A stretch of DNA of 64,000 nucleotides from Microbacterium sp. 11MF (GCF_000383475.1 NZ_KB911460.1:868001-932000), one strand, 5' to 3'. Positions 32,050 to 40,076 are shown, counted from the stretch's first letter. Program-made: numbers and translations. The notes: generated by a model not told the origin, from the letters alone.

Positions 32050-32834
32050 ACGAGAAGGAGTTCGCCGAACTCTCGGCAGGGCACGCGCTCGATGCTCTGT
32101 CGCTTGAGGACGAGCAGGCGTACCAGCAGGCCCTCGCCGCTCACCCCGAGTGGGAAGCCCTCGTCGACGCCGATGCACAGGTCGCGGGTTTCCTGGCCGA
32201 AGGCATGGGTGAAGAAGCCCCACCGCTCGAGGTGCGAGCACGTCTCCTCGACCAGATCAGCGCGATGCCGCAGCGGATGCCGGTGGCCGCCGCCGACGCA
32301 TCCGTACCCGCTCCCGAACCGGAGCGCGAGACCGTTCCCGCCGGACCGCCCACCGAGGCCGTCCAGACCGTGGAACGACGCAACTGGACCCGTGGGCTGT
32401 TCGCCCTCGTCGCCTCTGCCGCTCTCCTCGTCGGGATCGGCTGGGGAGTGGGCTCGCTCGTCGAGCAGGCTCGTACGCCCCTCGAGGTCCAGGCTCTCGA
32501 GCAGATCGAGTCCGCTCCCGACGGGCAGACCGTCACCGGACAGTTCGCCGATGGCGGCGAGGCTGAGCTCCACTGGTCGGCTGAGCTCGGCAAGGTCGTG
32601 CTGACCACCGACGACGCCCCCAAGATCGCCGACGACCGCACGTTCGAGCTGTGGTTCGTCCGTGGTGAGGAACCGATCGCCGCCGGCACCTTCGACCCGT
32701 CCGACGACGTCACCGCACTTCTCGACGGCGACTTCAAGCCTGGCGACGTGATCGCCGTCACCGTCGAGCAGGCGGGCGGATCGCCCGATGGCAAGCCGAC
32801 GACGAAGCCGATCATCGCCATCCCCACCGCCTGA
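32046..32834 (+). CDS. rskA: Anti-sigma-K factor RskA-like membrane protein
   Basis: A 262-aa type II membrane protein. The cytosolic N-terminal anti-sigma domain begins EFAELSAGHALDALSLEDEQAYQQAL; a Pro-rich linker, a single membrane helix (~114-134, GLFALVASAALLVGIGWGVG) and an extracellular RskA C-terminal domain (LELWFVRGEEPIAAGTF-like region and DVIAVTVEQAGGSPDGKPT) follow. It should hold SigK inactive until regulated proteolysis. GTG overlaps the sigK stop. A GC-rich hairpin follows. Confidence 0.9.
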   Translation: MNEKEFAELSAGHALDALSLEDEQAYQQALAAHPEWEALVDADAQVAGFLAEGMGEEAPPLEVRARLLDQISAMPQRMPVAAADASVPAPEPERETVPAGPPTEAVQTVERRNWTRGLFALVASAALLVGIGWGVGSLVEQARTPLEVQALEQIESAPDGQTVTGQFADGGEAELHWSAELGKVVLTTDDAPKIADDRTFELWFVRGEEPIAAGTFDPSDDVTALLDGDFKPGDVIAVTVEQAGGSPDGKPTTKPIIAIPTA

Positions 32835-32850
32835 TCGCCCCCCGCTCACC

Positions 32851-32888
32851 ACGAACCCCGCCTCGGCTCCGTCCGGGCGGGGTTCGTC
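32851..32888 (+). terminator. Terminator of the sigK-rskA operon
   Basis: CGAACCCCGCC (32852-32862) pairs with GGCGGGGTTCG (32876-32886) over 11 bp with a 13-nt loop, followed by TCGTTG. The T tract is weak, but the placement right after rskA supports a terminator. Confidence 0.65.
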
Positions 32889-32910
32889 GTTGCGGGGGTA
32901 GCCTGGAACG

Positions 32911-33549
32911 ATGTCCGACGCGTCCCGCGACTTCCACAAGCCGGTCCGCCGCTCACCCGATTCGTTCGACCGGAACTTCGCTGCCGACGATCCCGCTGAA
33001 GCCAGCCGCGTGGCTCACGCCACGGCATCCGCTCTGCTGTCGCGGGTGCGGGAGCAGCCGCACGATGAGGTCATCGACCGGCTCGTCACCTTCACCGATG
33101 CGCACGGCATCGCGACGATCGCGGAGCTCTGGGCGCACTCGCCCGCACGGTCTCTGCCTGGCGCGCTGTGGCGGCTTTACCTGCTGCAGCTGATGATCCA
33201 CGACGACCCGACGACCGCGGCACTGCTCTACGAGCGCGGGCGCACGCGGCTGTCGTCGGCGGATGTCGTCATCGCGGGGGCGCCCGCTCCGGCGAGCCCC
33301 GACGAGCTCGTCTCGCTCATCGACCTGATCCTGCGGGGAGTGTTCGCGGGCGACTTCGCGCTCGCGCTCGAGCGGGCGGCATCCTTCTCGCGCGTCGTGT
33401 CGGCGGGGGCGACCGATCTCGCCGACGACTACGACGAGAGCGAGCCCATGCGGGCGTCGACGTTCACAACGCGGGCCCTGCGCCTCGACACGTATGCGAG
33501 TGATCTGGCGGCGGCCGCGGCTCTCTGGCGCCGGGACGGCCTCACGTAG
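32911..33549 (+). CDS. Conserved hypothetical protein, 212 aa
   Basis: A soluble, helical protein with no recognised domain. Segments such as VAHATASALLSRVREQPHDEVIDRLVTFTDAHGIATIAELWA and GALWRLYLLQLMIHDDP suggest a helical bundle. Similar actinobacterial proteins have sometimes been labelled as RNA polymerase beta subunits, which the sequence does not support. TAGCCT (32899-32904) lies 6 nt before the ATG. Its end is followed by a structured element that may be transcribed from the opposite strand. Confidence 0.65.
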   Translation: MSDASRDFHKPVRRSPDSFDRNFAADDPAEASRVAHATASALLSRVREQPHDEVIDRLVTFTDAHGIATIAELWAHSPARSLPGALWRLYLLQLMIHDDPTTAALLYERGRTRLSSADVVIAGAPAPASPDELVSLIDLILRGVFAGDFALALERAASFSRVVSAGATDLADDYDESEPMRASTFTTRALRLDTYASDLAAAAALWRRDGLT

Positions 33550-33559
33550 ACATGAAAGT

Positions 33560-33637
33560 GCCGGGCCGCAGAACGCCTCTCGGCGCGTGGCCGCTCGCAG
33601 CGGCTGAAGATGGAGCCCGGGGTTACTGCGGCCCGGC
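33560..33637 (-). ncRNA. Candidate structured RNA (closed 12-bp stem, two inner hairpins)
   Basis: In the 224-bp gap before the PabC-like gene, GCCGGGCCGCAG (33560-33571) and CTGCGGCCCGGC (33626-33637) pair perfectly. Inside are hairpins CGCC-TCTC-GGCG (33574-33585) and GCCGCT-CGC-AGCGGC (33590-33604), giving a three-way-junction shape. On the minus strand TACACT (33644-33649) would place a transcription start near 33637, exactly at the stem end, and the stem is followed by ACTTTC. Orientation is inferred; it does not match SRP RNA, 6S RNA or tRNA by eye. Confidence 0.45.
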
Positions 33638-33773
33638 TAGAAAAGTGTAACGGAGGGGCCCCCGAGGTATTCCGGTCAGCCGAGGATTTTCGTGCGGCCG
33701 GGCGTGTCGCCACCGATCCCCTCGCATCCGCTGACGGGGACGAGGACGGATGCCGCCGCGTAGGCTTCGTGCC

Positions 33774-34658
33774 ATGGCTTGGCGCTTCGCTCTCATGATC
33801 GACCCCGCGGCATCCGACGATGCGCGCACCGATTTCGCCGACACGTTCAGCGAGATCGATCCCTCCGCTCCGGCGCTCACCGTGGGGGAGTTGAGCACGC
33901 AGCGCGGCGACGGGATCTTCGAGTCGATCGGAGTCGTCGACGGTCATGCGCAGGAGGTCGAGCCGCACCTCGCGCGGCTGGCTCATTCCGCGGAGATCTG
34001 CGAGCTGCCCGCGCCGAACCTCGAGCAGTGGCGCGAGGCGATCATCCGCGCGCAGGCGGCGTCGGGCGAGGGCGAGGCGGTCATCAAGCTGATCCTGAGC
34101 CGCGGTGTGGAGCACGGCCCCACCCCGACTGCGTGGGTGACGGTCGCGCCGGCGGCGGACTTCACGAAGCCGCGCACCGAGGGGATCGCCGTGGCGGTCC
34201 TCGATCGCGGATACAGCATCGACCTGCCCGGGCGGGCGCCCTGGCTCCTGCTCGGCGCGAAGACGCTGTCGTACGCCGTGAACATGGCGGCGATCCGCGA
34301 GGCGAAGCGCCGCGGTGCCGATGACGCGGTGTTCGTGAGTTCCGATGGCTTCGTGCTCGAGGCGCCGACCGCCTCCCTCATCATCCGGCGAGGCGACACG
34401 TTCGTCACGCCGGCGCCGAACGGCGGCATCCTTCACGGGACCACCCAGCTGAGCCTGTTCGACCACCTCGCCGAGCGCGGCTTCGAGACCGCGTACGAAA
34501 CCCTGCCCGTGTCGGCGCTCCACGACGCGGATGCCGCCTGGCTCGTCTCGAGCGTCCGCCTCGCCGCGCCCATCACGGCCGTCGACGAGCGGTCCCTGCC
34601 CGTGGACGCCGAACTCACGGCATCCTTCAACCAGTACCTGCTCAGCCCGCGCGACTGA
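33774..34658 (+). CDS. Class IV aminotransferase, 4-amino-4-deoxychorismate lyase-like
   Basis: A 294-aa PLP enzyme of fold type IV. GDGIFESIGVVDG is the N-terminal signature, GAKTLSYAVNMAAIREAKRRGADDAVFV carries the PLP lysine, and LEAPTASLIIRRGDTFVTP carries the PLP-binding Glu region, then GGILHGTTQLSLFD. It is the usual actinobacterial PabC candidate, releasing pyruvate from aminodeoxychorismate to give p-aminobenzoate for folate; a branched-chain or D-amino-acid aminotransferase role cannot be excluded. TAGGCT (33761-33766) lies 7 nt before ATG 33774. Confidence 0.82.
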   Translation: MAWRFALMIDPAASDDARTDFADTFSEIDPSAPALTVGELSTQRGDGIFESIGVVDGHAQEVEPHLARLAHSAEICELPAPNLEQWREAIIRAQAASGEGEAVIKLILSRGVEHGPTPTAWVTVAPAADFTKPRTEGIAVAVLDRGYSIDLPGRAPWLLLGAKTLSYAVNMAAIREAKRRGADDAVFVSSDGFVLEAPTASLIIRRGDTFVTPAPNGGILHGTTQLSLFDHLAERGFETAYETLPVSALHDADAAWLVSSVRLAAPITAVDERSLPVDAELTASFNQYLLSPRD

Positions 34659-34681
34659 CCCGTCGGCCCCGTCAGCGGGTT

Positions 34682-34763
34682 CGCGGATGCAATAGTCCCG
34701 CCCCGACACGCCGAGTGGCGGGCCCCGGATGCCGCGTGTCGCCGCCGATCCATTGCATCCGCA
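34682..34763. repeat. 82-bp palindromic repeat, copy A (3' side of the DUF559 gene)
   Basis: The ends are CGCGGATGCAATA (34682-34694) and CATTGCATCCGCA (34751-34763), imperfect inverted repeats. Inside are CGACAC and GTGTCG arms. It is about 80 % alike to copy B at 35682-35763 and in the same orientation, exactly 1000 bp away. The whole unit can fold into one long hairpin. Confidence 0.85.
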
Positions 34764-34780
34764 CACGGCGGCCCGGTCGC

Positions 34781-35590
34781 TCACAACCCCGCGAGCGCCC
34801 CGAGGATCGCGCGCTCGACAATGTCCCAGTCGTGCACGATCAGCGCGTAGTCGAACCGAAGGGTCAGGTACCCCCACATCGCCGCGTTGGCGTCGCGCAC
34901 GAGGTCCTTGTGGCGCAGCGACGGCCCGTTGTGGTTATCGCGACCGTCGACTTCGATGATCAGTCGGTCGCCGATCAGCGCGTCGACCACGCCGACGCCG
35001 GCGATGCGTACCTGCGTCTGCACGCGCAGCCCGCGCTCCCGCAGCCGCCAGCGCAGCATCGATTCGAGTCCGCTGTCGGCGTCGTCCCGGCTGAGCGCCA
35101 GCGCATCCCGCCCGTCCTGATTCACGTTCCGGCTCAGCCAGCGCATGTCGTCGCCGTCGAGCAGATCCTGCCGTCGCGCGGATTCCAGCGCGACGAAGAA
35201 CGCCTCACCGCCGTGGCACGTCAGGATCTGTCGCAGGATCCTCGCCAACGACGGTTCCCGTCGGTCCTCCCCAGGGCCGGCGGCATCCCAATGCTCGGTG
35301 CAGTCGCAGGAGTCGTCGTACGTGCGCTGCCCGGGCCGCATCCAGACATGCGGCATCCGATCGTCGTCCAGCACCCAGAGCCCGCGGTGCCGCGCCGCCG
35401 TCACGCACGCCAGCGCCCCGCCGTGCTTCGCAGCCAGGCGGGCTTCCGCACACGTCTCGGGCCAGGCGTACACGCCGATCCGCACCCGCACGAGCTCGCC
35501 GGAACGCAGCGCTCGCTGCACCCGCCGTTGCGACCACCCGGCATCCAGCAGCTGCCGCAGACGGACGATCGGATGCCGGAGCTCGCACAT
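34781..35590 (-). CDS. DUF559 domain protein with AbiEi-like N-terminal domain
   Basis: A 269-aa protein. The N-terminal ~60 residues resemble the winged-helix of AbiEi-type antitoxins (PIVRLRQLLDAGWSQRRVQRALRSGELVRVRIGVYA). The C-terminal part is a DUF559 domain with the Vsr/PD-(D/E)xK-like core: VVDALIGDRLIIEVDGRDNH, RHKDLVRDANAAMWGYLTLRFDY. In this fold the Asp, the Glu-x-Asp and the His/Lys form a nuclease site. No partner toxin or methylase lies next to it. It is flanked by two copies of an 82-bp palindromic repeat. ATG 35590 was chosen at the start of the domain. Confidence 0.78.
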   Translation of the reverse strand: MCELRHPIVRLRQLLDAGWSQRRVQRALRSGELVRVRIGVYAWPETCAEARLAAKHGGALACVTAARHRGLWVLDDDRMPHVWMRPGQRTYDDSCDCTEHWDAAGPGEDRREPSLARILRQILTCHGGEAFFVALESARRQDLLDGDDMRWLSRNVNQDGRDALALSRDDADSGLESMLRWRLRERGLRVQTQVRIAGVGVVDALIGDRLIIEVDGRDNHNGPSLRHKDLVRDANAAMWGYLTLRFDYALIVHDWDIVERAILGALAGL

Positions 35591-35681
35591 ACCCGCGAGC
35601 CTCGCCCGCGCCCGACCCACTCGTGCCTCACCCAGCGCTGGTCGGGGAGAACCGGCATCCCACCCCCGCGGGGGAGAAGTC

Positions 35682-35763
35682 CGCGGATGCAATAGTCCCG
35701 CCGCGACACCCCGCCGTTCAGGCTCGGGATGCCGCGTGTCGCCCGCCACATATTGCATCCGCG
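35682..35763. repeat. 82-bp palindromic repeat, copy B (5' side of the DUF559 gene)
   Basis: The ends CGCGGATGCAATA (35682-35694) and TATTGCATCCGCG (35751-35763) are perfect 13-bp inverted repeats. GCGACAC and GTGTCGC arms lie inside. It lies 92-173 bp upstream of the DUF559 start codon. The remaining ~200 bp of this 288-bp gap hold a Pro/Ala-rich shadow frame and the pst terminator, and nothing else that I can see. Confidence 0.85.
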
Positions 35764-35828
35764 AACGCCACGCCGCCCACGCCACGCCACGCCCGAACGC
35801 TACGCCGCCCGCACCCCCACAAACCACA

Positions 35829-35864
35829 ACGAGGGACACCACGCTCCCGCGCAGCATCCCTCGT
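35829..35864 (-). terminator. Probable terminator of the pst operon
   Basis: ACGAGGGA (35829-35836) and TCCCTCGT (35857-35864) form an 8-bp stem around 20 nt; on the minus strand it is followed by TGTGGTTTGTG. It lies 15 bp after the pstB stop. The T-rich part is weak. Confidence 0.5.
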
Positions 35865-35878
35865 CCCGAACTACGGGA

Positions 35879-36658
35879 TCACCCGAAGCGACCCGAGACG
35901 TAGTCCTCGGTGGCCTGCACGGACGGCTTGGTGAAGATGGTGCCGGTCTCGTCGTATTCGATGAGCTTGCCGGGCTTGCCGGTGCCGGCGATGTTGAAGA
36001 ACGCGGTCTTGTCCGAGACGCGCGACGCCTGCTGCATATTGTGCGTGACGATGACGATCGTGTACTCGCTCTTGAGCTCCTGAATGAGCTCCTCGATCGC
36101 GAAGGTCGAGATGGGGTCGAGGGCCGAGCAGGGCTCGTCCATCAGCAGCACGTCGGGTGACACGGCGATCGCACGTGCGATGCAGAGGCGCTGCTGCTGA
36201 CCGCCCGACAGGCCCGAGCCGGGCTTCTCGAGTCGGTCCTTGACCTCGTTCCAGAGGTTCGCACCCCGCAGCGACTTTTCGACGAGGGCGTCGGCGTCGG
36301 ACTTCGAGATGCGCGAGTTGTTGAGCTTCACACCGGCGAGCACGTTGTCGCGGATCGACATCGTGGGGAACGGGTTCGGACGCTGGAAGACCATGCCGAT
36401 CTGACGGCGCACGAGCACGGGGTCGACGCCGGGACCGTACAGGTCCTCGCCGTCGAGCAGCACCTCGCCCTCGACGCGGGCGCCTGGGATGACCTCGTGC
36501 ATGCGGTTGAGTGTCCGCAGGAACGTGGACTTGCCGCATCCGGACGGCCCGATGAAGGCGGTGACGCTACGGGGCTCGATGTCGAGGGACACGCCCTCCA
36601 CGGCGAGGAACTCGCTGTAGTAGACGTTGAGGTCGTTGACTTCGATGCTCTTGGACAC
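35879..36658 (-). CDS. pstB: Phosphate ABC transporter ATP-binding protein
   Basis: PstB, 259 aa. Walker A is [19 protein letters not shown] with the PstB-typical RTLNRM, the Q loop is in [12 protein letters not shown], the signature is [16 protein letters not shown], Walker B is [13 protein letters not shown], and the switch His is in [10 protein letters not shown]. It powers high-affinity phosphate import by PstSCA. Last gene of the leftward pstSCAB operon, 30 bp after pstA. GTG 36658 is the start. Confidence 0.95.
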   Translation of the reverse strand: MSKSIEVNDLNVYYSEFLAVEGVSLDIEPRSVTAFIGPSGCGKSTFLRTLNRMHEVIPGARVEGEVLLDGEDLYGPGVDPVLVRRQIGMVFQRPNPFPTMSIRDNVLAGVKLNNSRISKSDADALVEKSLRGANLWNEVKDRLEKPGSGLSGGQQQRLCIARAIAVSPDVLLMDEPCSALDPISTFAIEELIQELKSEYTIVIVTHNMQQASRVSDKTAFFNIAGTGKPGKLIEYDETGTIFTKPSVQATEDYVSGRFG

Positions 36659-36688
36659 TTCGGGGTGCTTTCTGTCGGATGCCGCGGG

Positions 36689-37780
36689 TCAGCGGCCGAA
36701 CTTGGGGGCGAACTTCTTCGCGACGAAGCGTGCGATGAGGTTGAGCGCCATGACGATGATGATGAGCGTGAGCGCTCCGGCCCAGGCCCGCTCGAGCGCG
36801 GCGGGAATGTTCGTGCCGGGGTTCTGGAACTGGTCGTAGACGAACACCGGGAGCGTCATCATAGGGCCGTCGAACGCGTCCATGTTCAGCGACTGGGTGA
36901 ACCCGGCCGTCAGCAGCAGGGGCGCGGTCTCACCGATCACGCGCGAGATCGACAGCATGATGCCCGTCGTGATGCCGGCGATCGAGGTGGGGAGGACGAC
37001 CTTCACGATCGTCAGCCACTTCGGCACACCGAGGGCGTAGCTCGCCTCGCGCAGCTCGTTCGGGACGAGGCGCAGCATCTCCTCGCTGGAGCGCACGACG
37101 ACGGGGATCATCAACACCGACAGGGCGAGCGAGCCCATGAAGCCCGTGTTGAGGCCCGGCCCGAACAGCAGCGCGCAGACGGCGACGATGAACAGACCCG
37201 CGACGATCGACGGGATGCCGGTCATCACATCCACGAAGAAGGTGATGAGCTTCGCGACCCGGCCGCGCCCGTACTCGACGAGGTAGATCGAGGTCATGAG
37301 ACCGATCGGCACCGAGATGACGGTGGCCCAGCCGGTCACGATGAGCGTGCCCCAGATCGCGTGCACGGCGCCGCCGCCTTCACCCACGATGTTGCGCATC
37401 GAGTTGGAGAAGAAGGTCGGGTCGAACCGGGCGATGCCGTTGACCACGACGGTGAACAGCAGTGAGATGAGCGGGAGCAGCGCGATCGTGAAGGCGATCG
37501 ACACCAGCACGGTCGCGAGCCGGTCGGCTGCGCGGCGCCGCGTCTCGACGACGCTCGACAGGATGACGAGGACGATCGCGAACAGCACGACACCCACGAA
37601 GGTGGCACCCGCGATGTTGAACTCGGCCACGTCGCCGCTGCTGTTCATGATGGCGAACAGGATGCCGGAGAGCACGAGCGCGCCGGCGAGCAGCACCCAC
37701 GGCATCCACTTCGGCAGCTGTCCCGCGGTGAGCGAGTTGCCCACGGGCGTGCGGGTCTCGGAGCGGGTGAGGGTGGTCAT
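36689..37780 (-). CDS. pstA: Phosphate ABC transporter permease PstA
   Basis: PstA, 363 aa, with extra N-terminal hydrophobic helices before the six-helix permease core. Core landmarks: PIGLMTSIYLVEYGRG, FVDVMTGIPSIVAGLF, then the EAA-type coupling loop REASYALGVPKWLTIVKVVLPTSIAGI and GETAPLLLTAGF. It forms the channel with PstC. ATG 37780 overlaps the pstC stop (TGATG); the frame extends upstream inside pstC but is not used. Confidence 0.94.
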   Translation of the reverse strand: MTTLTRSETRTPVGNSLTAGQLPKWMPWVLLAGALVLSGILFAIMNSSGDVAEFNIAGATFVGVVLFAIVLVILSSVVETRRRAADRLATVLVSIAFTIALLPLISLLFTVVVNGIARFDPTFFSNSMRNIVGEGGGAVHAIWGTLIVTGWATVISVPIGLMTSIYLVEYGRGRVAKLITFFVDVMTGIPSIVAGLFIVAVCALLFGPGLNTGFMGSLALSVLMIPVVVRSSEEMLRLVPNELREASYALGVPKWLTIVKVVLPTSIAGITTGIMLSISRVIGETAPLLLTAGFTQSLNMDAFDGPMMTLPVFVYDQFQNPGTNIPAALERAWAGALTLIIIVMALNLIARFVAKKFAPKFGR

Positions 37781-38742
37781 CAGTTCGCTCCAGAGAACTC
37801 GGCACGGCGGTTGACGACCCACCGGGCGATCGCGTTGACCGCGAAGGTCACGATGAAGAGGATGAGGCCCGTCGCGATGAGGACGTTGACGCCGTCGCCG
37901 TACGCCTCACCGAAGTTCAGGGCGATGTTCGCAGGGATGGGCGTCGGGTTGCTTGAGTTGAGCACCTGGAAAGTGACCGCGCCGGTGGCCGAGAGGACCA
38001 TCGTGACGGCCATCGTCTCGCCGAGGGCACGGCCGAGGCCGAGCATCGCACCCGAGACCATGCCGCCGCGGGCGAAGGGGAACACGGCCATCCGGATCAT
38101 CTCCCAGCGCGTCGCGCCGAGGGCGAGTGCCGCCTCTTCGTGGAGGACGGGAGTCTGCAGGAAGACCTCGCGCGTGATGGCGGTCATGATCGGGAGGATC
38201 ATCACCGCGAGGACGAGGGATGCGGTCAGGATCGTGCGGCCGCCGGGAGAGACCGCGCCGGCGAAGAACGGGATCCAGCCGAAGTTCTCGTTCAGCCAGA
38301 CGTAGAACGGCTGCAGGAGCTGCGAGAACACCAGCGCACCCCAGAGTCCGTACACGACGGAGGGGATGGCGGCGAGCAGGTCGATGACGTAGCCGAGCAC
38401 CGAGGCGAGCCGCCGCGGTGCGTAGTGCGAGATGAAGAGGGCGATCCCGATCGCCAGCGGCGTCGCGACGACGAGCGCGATGACCGAGGCCCAGAGGGTG
38501 CCGAAGACGAACGGCCAGACGTACTGCCAGAACGGTTCCCCGTTCAGGAACTGCGTCTCATCGGGTTTCGCGGTGAAGGCCGGGATGCTCTCCACGATGA
38601 GGAAGAGCGTGACGGCGGCGAGGACGATGAGGATGATGATGCCCGCGCCCAGCGCGGTGCTCGAGAAGACGAGATCGCCGCGTCGGCGCACCGGTCGCCG
38701 GGCGGTGTCCTGGTCGGCGACCAGATCGGTGGTGGGGGGCAT
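37780..38742 (-). CDS. pstC: Phosphate ABC transporter permease PstC
   Basis: PstC, 320 aa, with six hydrophobic helices. Core landmarks: FVFGTLWASVIALVVATPLAIGIALFISHYAP, DLLAAIPSVVYGLWGAL, and the coupling loop EEAALALGATRWEMIRMAVFPFARGGM followed by LGRALGETMAVTMVL. RBS GAGGA lies upstream of ATG 38742. An 82-bp gap with a strong hairpin separates it from pstS, which may let pstS be expressed more highly than the permease genes. Confidence 0.94.
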   Translation of the reverse strand: MPPTTDLVADQDTARRPVRRRGDLVFSSTALGAGIIILIVLAAVTLFLIVESIPAFTAKPDETQFLNGEPFWQYVWPFVFGTLWASVIALVVATPLAIGIALFISHYAPRRLASVLGYVIDLLAAIPSVVYGLWGALVFSQLLQPFYVWLNENFGWIPFFAGAVSPGGRTILTASLVLAVMILPIMTAITREVFLQTPVLHEEAALALGATRWEMIRMAVFPFARGGMVSGAMLGLGRALGETMAVTMVLSATGAVTFQVLNSSNPTPIPANIALNFGEAYGDGVNVLIATGLILFIVTFAVNAIARWVVNRRAEFSGAN

Positions 38743-38778
38743 CGCAGTCCTCGGGTCGGAAGCGGGGCGGACGTGAGT

Positions 38779-38817
38779 GCTGCTGGTGGCTCCCGACGAG
38801 CGGGAGCCACCAGCAGC
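38779..38817 (-). other. 17-bp intercistronic hairpin between pstS and pstC
   Basis: GCTGCTGGTGGCTCCCG (38779-38795) and CGGGAGCCACCAGCAGC (38801-38817) pair perfectly with a 5-nt loop, beginning 7 bp after the pstS stop on the minus strand. No T tract follows. It is probably a processing or stability element, or a leaky terminator, that raises pstS over pstCAB. Confidence 0.75.
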
Positions 38818-38824
38818 GAGGGTC

Positions 38825-39940
38825 TTACTTCTTGGCGCTGATCATGTCGATCGCGGTCTGGGCCTTCTCGGCGACCTCGGTCGACAGCGGAGCGGAACCG
38901 GCGGCCTCGTTGGCGACCTTCTGGCCCTCTTCGCTGACGATGTAGGAGAAGTACGCCTTGACGATGTCGGCGGTCTCGGGCTTCTCGTACTGCGCGCAGC
39001 CGATGAGGTAGCTCACCAGAGCGATCGGGTACGAGCCGGCGGGAGCCTTCGCGGGGTCGACCTGGAAGACGAGGTCACCGCCGTTACGGCCCTCCTCGAG
39101 GGGCGACGATGCGACGAGCTCGGCGGCGGCCTCCGAGGAGAACGGCACGAAGTCGTCGCCGACCTTGATGGCGGCGGAGCCCAGCTCGCCGACGCGCGAG
39201 GCGTCGATGTAGCCGATGGTGCCCTTGCCGCCGTTGACGGTCGCTTCGACGCCCGAGGTCTGCTGTGCGGCCTCGGAGCGCGTGGTCTTGACGGGCCAGG
39301 CGTCGTCGTCCTCGTACGGCCACTCCGTCGGGGCGACCGAGGCGAGGTACGAGGTGAAGGTGCCGGTGGTGCCCGACTCGTCACCGCGGAAGACGGGCGT
39401 GATGGCGAGGTCCGGGAGCGTGACGTCCTTGTTCAGGTCGGCGATCGCCGGGTCGTTCCACTTCTCGATCTTCTCGTTGAAGATGTCGGCGATGACCTCG
39501 GGGGTGAGGTTGAGCTTCTTCACGCCGTCCAGGTTGAAGACGACCGCGACGGGCGAGATGTACGCGGGGACCTCGATGATGTCGGGGGTCGCGCAGGCGC
39601 CGAACTTGCCGGCGGCGATCTCGTCGGCCGTGTACGCGCGGTCCGAGCCGATGAAGTTGCTGGAGCCGGCGATGAAGTTGTCGCGGCCCGTTCCCGATCC
39701 GGTCGGCTGGTAGTTGATCGTGACGTCCGGGTTCGCCTTCTGGAAGGCGGCGGTCCATGCCTGCTGGGCGGCGCCCTGCGAGGAGGCGCCGGTGGCCTTG
39801 ACGGTGCCCGACAGAGCGGTTCCGCCGTCGGAGGGCTGGCTGCCGCCAGCGGGGGTGCCCTCGTTCGCCGCGCAAGCGGAGAGCGACAGAACGGCGACTG
39901 CTGCGACAGCGCCCACGCGGGCGATGCGGTTGAGCTTCAC
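38825..39940 (-). CDS. pstS: Phosphate-binding lipoprotein PstS
   Basis: PstS, 371 aa. The signal ends in lipobox LSLSACAANEG. The mature protein has the phosphate-binding loops: GASSQGAAQQAWTAAF, INYQPTGSGTGRDNFI, FIGSDRAYTADE and FRGDESGTTGTF (the Arg-Asp-x-Ser-Gly-Thr loop that binds phosphate). The start is GTG 39940 with RBS GAAGGA. First gene of the leftward pst operon, with a PHO-box array about 65-105 bp upstream, so it should be strongly induced in phosphate starvation. Confidence 0.95.
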   Translation of the reverse strand: MKLNRIARVGAVAAVAVLSLSACAANEGTPAGGSQPSDGGTALSGTVKATGASSQGAAQQAWTAAFQKANPDVTINYQPTGSGTGRDNFIAGSSNFIGSDRAYTADEIAAGKFGACATPDIIEVPAYISPVAVVFNLDGVKKLNLTPEVIADIFNEKIEKWNDPAIADLNKDVTLPDLAITPVFRGDESGTTGTFTSYLASVAPTEWPYEDDDAWPVKTTRSEAAQQTSGVEATVNGGKGTIGYIDASRVGELGSAAIKVGDDFVPFSSEAAAELVASSPLEEGRNGGDLVFQVDPAKAPAGSYPIALVSYLIGCAQYEKPETADIVKAYFSYIVSEEGQKVANEAAGSAPLSTEVAEKAQTAIDMISAKK

Positions 39941-40005
39941 GTGTGATTTCCTTCGGGTGATCGGGACACCCCGGGTGCGGGGCTGGCTCGACGCTAAGAG
40001 CCGCC

Positions 40006-40045
40006 GGTGACCAGGTTCCGCTCCAGAGGTGAACGACAGGTGAAC
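40006..40045 (-). promoter_or_regulatory. PHO-box array upstream of pstS
   Basis: Read on the minus strand, GTTCACC units end at 40039-40045 and 40028-40034, exactly 11 bp apart; a third, GGTCACC (40006-40012), is in phase at 22 bp. This is the direct-repeat pattern of actinobacterial PhoP/RegX3 PHO boxes. A -10-like TAGCGT follows near 39990, before the pstS GTG. Confidence 0.8.
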
Positions 40046-40076
40046 GAACCCGGTCCGAACGGATTCGTCTGGCCGA

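Noticed and set aside
33560..33637. SRP RNA, tRNA or a known riboswitch
   Set aside because: The SRP GGAA/AGCAG tetraloop region, tRNA arms and recognisable riboswitch cores (TPP, THF, SAM) are absent; left as an unnamed candidate.
34781..35590. Restriction-modification or toxin-antitoxin system
   Set aside because: No methylase, Vsr partner or AbiEii-type toxin is next to the gene; only the flanking palindromes are unusual.
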